NCBI GenBank assembly: GCA_009773735.1 | Contig: WSYG01000001.1 | Span: 41,897 to 105,896 of the forward strand | From: Erysipelotrichaceae bacterium | GTDB lineage: Bacteria > Bacillota_I > Bacilli_A > Erysipelotrichales > Erysipelotrichaceae | Direction: 5' to 3' | DNA: 64,000 nucleotides | Part shown: positions 57,725-64,000 of the stretch, piece by piece | How the letters are laid out: every line of letters starts with the position of its first letter | Numbering within the stretch: position 1 is the stretch's first letter | Program-made: the position numbers and the translations under genes | Notes under the pieces: generated by a model | Seen by the model: the letters and a program-made list of their open reading frames with translations, nothing else | What the model was told of the DNA's origin: nothing | Database searches by the model: none

Positions 57725-58453
57725 TCATTCATCTTGGTCAATTGTAAAATGTAGGTTTTCAGGTAAGATCCAGCACACATCGATTTCAATCAAGCGTTCT
57801 AGACGATCATATGTTTTAACGATCGAATAACAATACGCACTGCCAGTGGGTACATTCAAGAGTTCAGCTTCTTTCTTGCGAAGATTTCCAGCTTCCAGAG
57901 TTCTTTCTGAACGGCTGACTTCTATGTGATACATCGATTCGAATAATGAATAATAAGGTTTGTTGCTTTCAAGCGCATTTTCAAAGTCTGGAAATAAATC
58001 TTGTGGGAAGTAACAATCCATCAAGACTTGAGGGATATCATTGCCAAAATACAAACGACGGGTATACAGGATCTTACTAAAAGGTATCTTGATTCCAATG
58101 TCTTTGGTGATCTTGTGGTCTTTTTTAAGGGCTAAGGTTGTGATGCTTGGGGTTGATCCACTTAAACGAATAATGTCATGTAAAGAAGTAAAATCTCTAA
58201 AAATCAGCTGTGAGACCTTACCATAATTGACTACCCAACTCTGTTGCTTTTGAATCAGATGACTCGCTTTAGTCAATGCAAGATATGCCATCAATACATC
58301 GTTTTCTTCTACTTGAAGTTCATTGGCAAAATCAAAAGATCCGGGCAATTCTGTTCCCTGTAATAGTTCTCCACGCATCATACTTAAACGCAGTTCGATT
58401 TCTATTTGCTGAAAGATCGGTGTCTTTGAGCGTCGATCGATGGTGATGTTCAT
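57725..58453 (-). CDS. GntR-like regulator with degenerate N-terminal wHTH and UTRA-like domain
   Basis: RRSKTPIFQQIEIELRLSMMRGELLQGTELPGSFDFANELQVEENDVLMAYLALTKASHLIQKQQSWVV; UTRA-like C-terminus. Confidence 0.75.
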   Translation of the reverse strand: MNITIDRRSKTPIFQQIEIELRLSMMRGELLQGTELPGSFDFANELQVEENDVLMAYLALTKASHLIQKQQSWVVNYGKVSQLIFRDFTSLHDIIRLSGSTPSITTLALKKDHKITKDIGIKIPFSKILYTRRLYFGNDIPQVLMDCYFPQDLFPDFENALESNKPYYSLFESMYHIEVSRSERTLEAGNLRKKEAELLNVPTGSAYCYSIVKTYDRLERLIEIDVCWILPENLHFTIDQDE

Positions 58454-59229
58454 CTTTTCTCCTGAGTATAGACCAATTTCAAGTAACGGCCAGGGTAAGT
58501 AGATTGAATAAAAAACAAAGGTTTTTTATGTTGATCTAAATAGGTGCTGCGATAGATATAGGCTGCTTCATGTCGTTCAACTTGAAGCATTTGAGACGAA
58601 AATGATTGAAGATTCTCTACCGAAAAATCATGTTTAGAACTTGTTAGAGGCAATTGATACATGTCTTTAGCCAACAAGGTCAATGGGTAATTGGGGTTGA
58701 TAAATGCTTTATCCAAGTTTGGGAAACTCGAACAAGGCAAGATCAATTCTTGACCATAAACGGGAGTCGTTTGATAAACCGCAGTTAAGATGATTCGATA
58801 CACTAAAGTGCCAGATTCAAGACCTAAATAGGCAAAAGCCATATCATGTTCAGTAATGATCTCAATTAAATTGAGTCTTTTTAATACACCCATCTGGGCA
58901 AATCGTTGTTCTAAATTTTTGATGTTTGAAATGGCCATTTCGGTTTTTGGAACGGTTGTTACATAAGTTCCTTTGCCCCTTATTCTTGAGATCAATTTTT
59001 CTTGGGTCAAAACAGAATAAGCCTGCTTAACAACGATGTTGCTGATTCCAAATTGAGTACAGATGTCTTCATCGGTTGGCAACTGATCATCATGCTTTAA
59101 AACTTGATCTGTGATGGCCTTTTTAATGCACGAAACCAATTGCTGATAAATGGGTTGTTTTGAGGTTTTATTGATGTGTAGGTAAAACATAGTGTAATTA
59201 TACCAAAAAATAGTATAAAAAGATGACAT
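58450..59229 (-). CDS. GntR family transcriptional regulator (UTRA type)
   Basis: KQPIYQQLVSCIKKAITDQVLKHDDQLPTDEDICTQFGISNIVVKQAYSVLTQEKLISRIRGKGTYV. Confidence 0.9.
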   Translation of the reverse strand: MSSFYTIFWYNYTMFYLHINKTSKQPIYQQLVSCIKKAITDQVLKHDDQLPTDEDICTQFGISNIVVKQAYSVLTQEKLISRIRGKGTYVTTVPKTEMAISNIKNLEQRFAQMGVLKRLNLIEIITEHDMAFAYLGLESGTLVYRIILTAVYQTTPVYGQELILPCSSFPNLDKAFINPNYPLTLLAKDMYQLPLTSSKHDFSVENLQSFSSQMLQVERHEAAYIYRSTYLDQHKKPLFFIQSTYPGRYLKLVYTQEKR

Positions 59230-59274
59230 TTATCATCTTTTAGAGGGTTTATTGATTTATCTATACACCAAGCC

Positions 59275-60417
59275 TTACTTAAATTTCTTGATTTGATGAA
59301 GTAATCTCATGGTATTCTCCACCGCTAATTCCATATTCTTAGGGCCATCTGCCAAAGCTTCTTCAAGGCTAAATACACCTGGGACGATCCCAAAAACACT
59401 GCTTACACCACTTTTATACAATGGATGCAGATCTCCACTGATCTTGCCCGCAAAGACAATAACAGGTACTTTATGTTGCTTGGCTTTTTTAGCGATACCG
59501 ACGATTGTTTTTCCATAAGATGTCTGTTCATCGAGACTGCCTTCACCTGTCAACACCAAAGATGCTCCCTTTAAGAGCGTTTCAAATTGGGTCAATTGTA
59601 AGACAGTGTTGATGCCTGATGAGAGTTGAGCATTTAGGACGGCGATGAAAGCTGACCCAAGTCCTCCAGCAGCCCCTGCACCTGGTATAGAATCGACTTC
59701 TTTCTTCAGGGTTTTCTTTAGGATCGAAGCATAGTGTTTAAGATTTTTATCAAGGATCTCGACCATTAATAGATCAGCTCCTTTTTGCGGACCATAAACA
59801 ACACTAGCACCTTTAGAACCTGTTAATGGATTCATGACATCACAGGCAATTGTAAGTTCCACATCATTGATTCTAGGATCTAATTTTGAAATGTCGACAC
59901 TCGCCAACTGATTGAGAAAACCACCGCCTAAACGAAGTTCATGTTGATTTTTATCTGTAAATTTAACCCCTAAAGCACTCAACATTCCAGCTCCCCCATC
60001 ATTGGTAGAACTGCCACCCAAACCGATAATCAAACGTTTTGGCTTCAAATCGAGTGCTGCTTTGATAAGTTGTCCAACGCCATAAGAAGTCGTCGTAAAA
60101 GGATTGCGTAAGGCTTTGGGGACCAAGTGTAAACCACATGCCTGTGCGATTTCTACCACCGCAGTTTCATGATCGCCCAAAAGACCATAGGATGCTTGAA
60201 CCTGTTCACGTAAAGGACCCATAACCATAATTGAAAACATGGATCCATTGGTACTCTTGATTAGTGAAGACAAGAGTCCTTCTCCACCATCCGACATAGG
60301 TAAATGTATAATTTCAGCATCAGGAAAAACTTTCCGTATGCCTCTTTCCATACTTTGGCAGACAACGGAAGCATTCATGCTTTCTTTAAATGAATCAGGA
60401 GCACATATGATTTTCAT
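59275..60417 (-). CDS. glycerate 2-kinase (GlxK/GarK family)
   Basis: APDSFKESMNASVVCQSMERGIRKVFPDAEIIHLPMSDGGEG, IGLGGSSTNDGGAGMLSALG, GEGSLDEQTSYGKT. Confidence 0.95.
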   Translation of the reverse strand: MKIICAPDSFKESMNASVVCQSMERGIRKVFPDAEIIHLPMSDGGEGLLSSLIKSTNGSMFSIMVMGPLREQVQASYGLLGDHETAVVEIAQACGLHLVPKALRNPFTTTSYGVGQLIKAALDLKPKRLIIGLGGSSTNDGGAGMLSALGVKFTDKNQHELRLGGGFLNQLASVDISKLDPRINDVELTIACDVMNPLTGSKGASVVYGPQKGADLLMVEILDKNLKHYASILKKTLKKEVDSIPGAGAAGGLGSAFIAVLNAQLSSGINTVLQLTQFETLLKGASLVLTGEGSLDEQTSYGKTIVGIAKKAKQHKVPVIVFAGKISGDLHPLYKSGVSSVFGIVPGVFSLEEALADGPKNMELAVENTMRLLHQIKKFK

Positions 60418-60601
60418 GGATACTCATCTTTCCTAGGGATTAAAAGCTTTTTATTCTGTTACTTATGTTGCCATAATATTATAACATCAAATAAAATATA
60501 TTTAGGTCAAGTAAAGCTCAATTTGGCCAAATACAGACTAAAAAACCAGCTTATTTATGTTTTAATTCATTTTTAGTACAAGATAACTTTATAAATAAAG
60601 T

Positions 60602-61387
60602 CTATTTAATCGGGATTTCTTTTAATAATCGTTCATTGAAGAAATCATCGATAAGCTTTAGTATATCCTGATTAAGCCGATCATCATCAAGTAAACGATG
60701 CATGACGCCTGCAATCACAAGCAATAACTTCATTTCATGAGGTACTTTAGCATAAGCATTCTCACTGCTTCTGATGGGGATCGTTTCATCATCACTGCCA
60801 TGAAGAAATAAAACTGGAACATCGACTTTTCCGATTGAATCTCTACATAGCGCGATAATACTTCTAAAAACTGGAGAGAAACTTGTGGGTAATGGTGGAT
60901 AGTTTGATGATAAATTAGTTCTAGGTTTCTTTATGATTGTTCGGGCAACATTTTTTGCAGCCCCTTTTACGTTTTGCAGTGATAAATATTCAAATGCCGG
61001 AGCCAATAAAACAAGCCGTTCAACCGAATACAAGGTCGATAAATATGTCGCAATGACACCACCCATCGAAAATCCAATCAGCCACACTTTTCTCTCTTGA
61101 GCAATAAGTTGTGCTAAGCCATCTTCTGCCCTTTGTAACCATTGTTGCGGATCGGTATCATTAGGATCCCTTTGATCAAAAAGCTCGACACAGACAACCT
61201 TATGACCTAAATCTTCAAAGTACATTTTAAGCGGTAAAAACTCAACCGTTTTTCTGACCCCAAAACCATGGACACAGTAAATGACCGGAAGTTTTGCCTC
61301 ACGTCTTGATTTTAACCATGCTTTGATTCTCAAAATCCACTTTTGCATATGGTTCATTATCCCCTCGCATATTACTTCATGTATCAA
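60602..61387 (-). CDS. alpha/beta hydrolase
   Basis: VYCVHGFGVRKT oxyanion region, IGFSMGGVIATYLS nucleophile elbow, FLHGSDDETIP. Confidence 0.85.
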   Translation of the reverse strand: MIHEVICEGIMNHMQKWILRIKAWLKSRREAKLPVIYCVHGFGVRKTVEFLPLKMYFEDLGHKVVCVELFDQRDPNDTDPQQWLQRAEDGLAQLIAQERKVWLIGFSMGGVIATYLSTLYSVERLVLLAPAFEYLSLQNVKGAAKNVARTIIKKPRTNLSSNYPPLPTSFSPVFRSIIALCRDSIGKVDVPVLFLHGSDDETIPIRSSENAYAKVPHEMKLLLVIAGVMHRLLDDDRLNQDILKLIDDFFNERLLKEIPIK

Positions 61388-61402
61388 TCTCTTAAAAGTA
61401 CC

Positions 61403-62302
61403 TTACTCTCGATTACGCAGATCGAATTTCGTCAGTGGAACTGGACCTCTGATGATCTCGCGCACGATTTGCAGGACACCTTCAAGATTAACGATGGTTC
61501 GCCATTGAACCAACATGATCTCACCATTTTCGATTTCTATGGCAGTTAAACTCGTTGGATAGATACAACACCCTGTATTAAAATAAGGGAGTTCTGTTAA
61601 TTTGGGATACTTATATCGATGTGTATGACCACAGATCAACATCATCTGATGTTTTTCGATCCACTTATTGTAGTTCTTTTCGATCTTATGCCGTCTTTGA
61701 ACATTTCTAACAGGACTTGCTGGATTATGAAAACCAAAAGCATGCATAAATCGCCAGAAATATCTTAGTGACAACATCGACATAAACCAGTTTTGATCAT
61801 TGTTGAAATCACCTTGATGACCATGGACCACAAAGATTTCCTGGCCTGTCTCTTTGACCTTCAACACTAAAGCTTCAATCGGTTTGACATGATTCAACAA
61901 TTCATGAACGGTCTCACTATATTTGTCATAACTTGTAAAAAGGTTTTTTGTGACATAGTCTTGATTATTCATGAAGATATTGTGATTACCTATCATCATG
62001 ATCAATCTGTTATTTTTATGAAATAGTCGCATGACTGAAAAAGCATCCTCATGCGCTAACTTGATGTCTTTAAATTTATATTCCCACAATTCATCTCCAT
62101 CTCCAGCTTCTACATAGGTATAACCCAAATCCAGATAATGATACAAGGCATACACAAAAGCATTTTGATTACGACTAAATTCATCTGAGGAACTTCCATT
62201 GCCACGATGACAGTCACTCATAAAAACGATCTTAGAATCTTTGTCTATCGTTTCTATACGTGCATTACGATAGGCTTGTGTAAGCCTTTGATCTGTCTGC
62301 AT
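61403..62302 (-). CDS. calcineurin-like metallophosphoesterase
   Basis: VFMSDCHRGNG, AGDGDELWEY, IGNHNIFM, VVHGHQGDF, ICGHTHRYKYP. Confidence 0.9.
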   Translation of the reverse strand: MQTDQRLTQAYRNARIETIDKDSKIVFMSDCHRGNGSSSDEFSRNQNAFVYALYHYLDLGYTYVEAGDGDELWEYKFKDIKLAHEDAFSVMRLFHKNNRLIMMIGNHNIFMNNQDYVTKNLFTSYDKYSETVHELLNHVKPIEALVLKVKETGQEIFVVHGHQGDFNNDQNWFMSMLSLRYFWRFMHAFGFHNPASPVRNVQRRHKIEKNYNKWIEKHQMMLICGHTHRYKYPKLTELPYFNTGCCIYPTSLTAIEIENGEIMLVQWRTIVNLEGVLQIVREIIRGPVPLTKFDLRNRE

Positions 62303-62411
62303 GAATTTACCTCACCTCGATTAGATTATGGATGATCCATAAACTGTATCATTTTTGATTACCTATATTTTACACCTAAAAGTTATCAATGGGGTTTAAG
62401 AAACAAAACAC

Positions 62412-62437
62412 AAAAAAACCAGAACTTTCTGGTTTTA
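62412..62437 (-). terminator. Terminator of mntP
   Basis: AAAACCAGAAAGTTCTGGTTTTTTT on minus strand. Confidence 0.75.
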
Positions 62438-63004
62438 GATAAGATGGTCGATTAAGATTTTAATTCCGATACCAATCAAGACAAGACCACCTACGATTTC
62501 GGCAGTATTATCTATCAGAGCTGCATATCGTTTTCCAATCATGACCCCAATAATCGATAATATTAAGGTAACAAAACCTATAATCAATGAAGTCGATAAG
62601 ATGTTTGTGGTCAATAACGCTAAACTGATCCCTACGGCCAAAGCATCAATGCTGGTCGCAATCGAGACCCCTAACATTGCCTTTAGATCCGTTGATGGCT
62701 CAACCTCACAGCTTAGATCTTTAGGTTGAAATCCCTCATAAATCATTTTTGCACCAATGGCGGACAAGAGTATAAATGCGACCCAGTGGTCAAATGAGTT
62801 GATCAATGAACTAAATGTTAAGCCTAAATAGTAGCCTCCCAAAGTCATGATCGCTTGAAAGAAACCAAAATAAAGCCCTACTTTAAACGCAAATCTAAAA
62901 CGAGGATCTTTAGTACACAAACCCTTTACCATAGCCACAGCAAAAGCATCCATAGATAATCCAACACCTATAATTAATATTGAAACGAGATCCATACTTC
63001 TCAC
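62435..63004 (-). CDS. mntP: manganese efflux pump MntP/YtaF family
   Basis: LIIGVGLSMDAFAVAMVKGL and ATSIDALAVGISLAL (paired D-containing repeats). Start may be ATG 62995. Confidence 0.9.
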   Translation of the reverse strand: MRSMDLVSILIIGVGLSMDAFAVAMVKGLCTKDPRFRFAFKVGLYFGFFQAIMTLGGYYLGLTFSSLINSFDHWVAFILLSAIGAKMIYEGFQPKDLSCEVEPSTDLKAMLGVSIATSIDALAVGISLALLTTNILSTSLIIGFVTLILSIIGVMIGKRYAALIDNTAEIVGGLVLIGIGIKILIDHLI

Positions 63005-63011
63005 TTTCCAG

Positions 63012-63124
63012 CAAATAAAAAATCATGTTTGCTGTGAATATGAGTCTCTTTGTTTAAGGTTTGCCAGATGATGAATCACCGGGTTGTTGACAAAACCGCA
63101 CACTGTGCCAAGTACTCCCTCATA
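63012..63124 (-). ncRNA. yybP-ykoY-like Mn2+ riboswitch candidate upstream of mntP
   Basis: Minus strand: TATGAGGGAGTAC, hairpin GCAC-AGT-GTGC, TTTTGTCAACAAC, AAAGAGACTCATA (P1 TATGAG/CTCATA), then CAGCAAA...TTTGCTG expression-platform hairpin before mntP. Confidence 0.7.
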
Positions 63125-63134
63125 AGCCAAATCA

Positions 63135-63163
63135 ATTCTAGACGAACTTAACTTGACTGTCAA
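63135..63163 (-). promoter_or_regulatory. Sigma-A-like promoter of mntP leader
   Basis: TTGACA (63158-63163)-17 nt-TAGAAT (63135-63140), about 10 nt before the aptamer; overlaps AACTTGAC-T-GTCAAGTT palindrome (63150-63166). Confidence 0.7.
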
Positions 63164-63400
63164 GTTTTGACCAGTTTTGATTTTTAAAAGCATACATATT
63201 CCCAATTATACAGAGGTTAACACATGTTTTTGATTGCGTAGCAATCATTCATTTAGAAAATGATGATCTAGATCCAAAGTGCAACATGTTCGCTATTTGA
63301 GTGGAATAGGAATATAATGTAAGTGTATCCTCTGACATTCACACTGAATTCCCATAGATGTCATATAGAGCAGAATAGAAATCATCGATATCGAAAACCA

Positions 63401-63420
63401 GTATCCGGAGGATACATTTT
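63401..63420 (+). other. Hairpin GTATCC-GGA-GGATAC upstream of small membrane genes
   Basis: Perfect 6-bp stem followed by ATTTTT; the half-element GTATCCTC recurs near 63325. Confidence 0.4.
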
Positions 63421-63461
63421 TGCGTTTAAATTAACAACTACATAGAAAGGAGGTAATTGTT

Positions 63462-63611
63462 ATGCTTTGGACCATTGCTATTATATTAATCGTATTATGG
63501 CTATTAGGCATTGTCACTTCGACAACTGTCGGAGGCTTTATCCACGTATTGTTGGTTATTGCCATCGTAATCGTATTGCTCAGACTTATACAAGGTAGAC
63601 GCGTTTTATAA
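63462..63611 (+). CDS. lmo0937-family small membrane protein (49 aa)
   Basis: Perfect AGGAGG RBS; MLWTIAIILIVLWLLGIVTSTTVGGFIHVLLVIAIVIVLLRLIQGRRVL. Too short for the supplied ORF track. Confidence 0.85.
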   Translation: MLWTIAIILIVLWLLGIVTSTTVGGFIHVLLVIAIVIVLLRLIQGRRVL

Positions 63612-63630
63612 CTGATCAAGGAGGTTACTC

Positions 63631-63786
63631 ATGAAAGTAACTAAGAATCTAGGATTTCTACTTCTGGCAATTTGGATGATCATCTCAGGATTATCCGGTC
63701 TAGTTAAACTGCCAATCCCATCATTAGGACTAATCTTAGCCACGTTAGGCTTAGTTTCCGGTGTTTTTATTCTCCTAGGAAAATAA
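63631..63786 (+). CDS. 51-aa two-helix small membrane protein
   Basis: AAGGAGG RBS; MKVTKNLGFLLLAIWMIISGLSGLVKLPIPSLGLILATLGLVSGVFILLGK. Confidence 0.75.
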   Translation: MKVTKNLGFLLLAIWMIISGLSGLVKLPIPSLGLILATLGLVSGVFILLGK

Positions 63787-63804
63787 ACACTTAACCTAAT
63801 GAGT

Positions 63805-63832
63805 AACCTTGCAATAAAATGCAAGGTTTTCT
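63805..63832 (+). terminator. Terminator after small membrane protein pair
   Basis: AACCTTGCA-ATAAAA-TGCAAGGTT-TTC. Confidence 0.65.
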
Positions 63833-63957
63833 TTTGTATTTATCACTTTTATGGTTTTATCATATGATTTTCAGTTACATTATGATACTTAAGCACTTCA
63901 AAGGGTAGTATAAAATATCTTGTGTAAACGTACAAAGTAGAAAAGGACGAAATTTCT

Positions 63958-64000
63958 ATGAATAGAGGAAGCACTCCGTGTAAAATATTGGTGTCAAATC
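63958..64000 (+). CDS. possible start of a CDS running off the window
   Basis: AAAAGGACGAAATTTCT-ATG; MNRGSTPCKILVSN... open to the end; too short to identify. Confidence 0.3.
   Translation, partial: MNRGSTPCKILVSN

Noticed and set aside
63023-63205. 60-aa minus-strand ORF upstream of mntP
   Set aside because: A TTGACA-17-TAGAAT promoter lies inside it and its 3' half coincides with a riboswitch-like aptamer; protein coding not favoured.
1-64000. CRISPR arrays, rRNA/tRNA genes, transposons, prophage or classical defence systems
   Set aside because: No regularly spaced repeats, RNA cloverleaf/rRNA signatures, transposase or integrase motifs recognised by reading; a tool scan would be needed for certainty.
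1-64000. Mollicute-type recoding of TGA as Trp
   Set aside because: TGA terminates several genes in ATGA overlaps (aconitase/IDH, NTPase/ferredoxin) and at the fabG end; Trp is encoded by TGG.

Overview
Low-GC Firmicutes/Tenericutes-type chromosomal window, densely coded with the standard stop set (TGA acts as stop, e.g. in several ATGA gene overlaps). Main blocks: (i) GH94-like phosphorylase / GH35 / GH3 carbohydrate genes with shared repeated operator-like palindromes; (ii) a complete FASII/acetyl-CoA carboxylase operon acpP-accB-accC-accD-accA-fabH-fabK-(FabX/UfaA-like flavoprotein)-fabD-fabG-fabF-fabZ-plsC, with a PPTase-like gene and birA at its edges; (iii) aconitase-IDH-citrate synthase; (iv) an AMP-ligase / membrane acyltransferase / SGNH hydrolase trio; (v) an amino-acid ABC transporter next to a TrpR-like regulator; (vi) a branched-chain acid operon ptb-buk-leuDH-(P-loop NTPase)-ferredoxin-OFOR; (vii) a second 2-oxoacid:ferredoxin oxidoreductase; (viii) a P-type cation ATPase and an mntP gene, each preceded by a sigma-A-like promoter and a yybP-ykoY (Mn2+) riboswitch-like leader. 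No rRNA, tRNA, CRISPR array or transposon was recognised. Most interesting leads: the paired Mn-riboswitch leaders, a FabX-like gene beside fabK, a RibBA with an eroded DHBP-synthase half, an HdeD/DUF308-like membrane protein with an apparent LRAT/NlpC-like C-terminal domain, a translationally coupled GntR pair with one degenerate DNA-binding domain, a P-loop NTPase embedded in the OFOR operon, and a self-contained small-protein gene ending in RRGG next to a C39-like peptidase.
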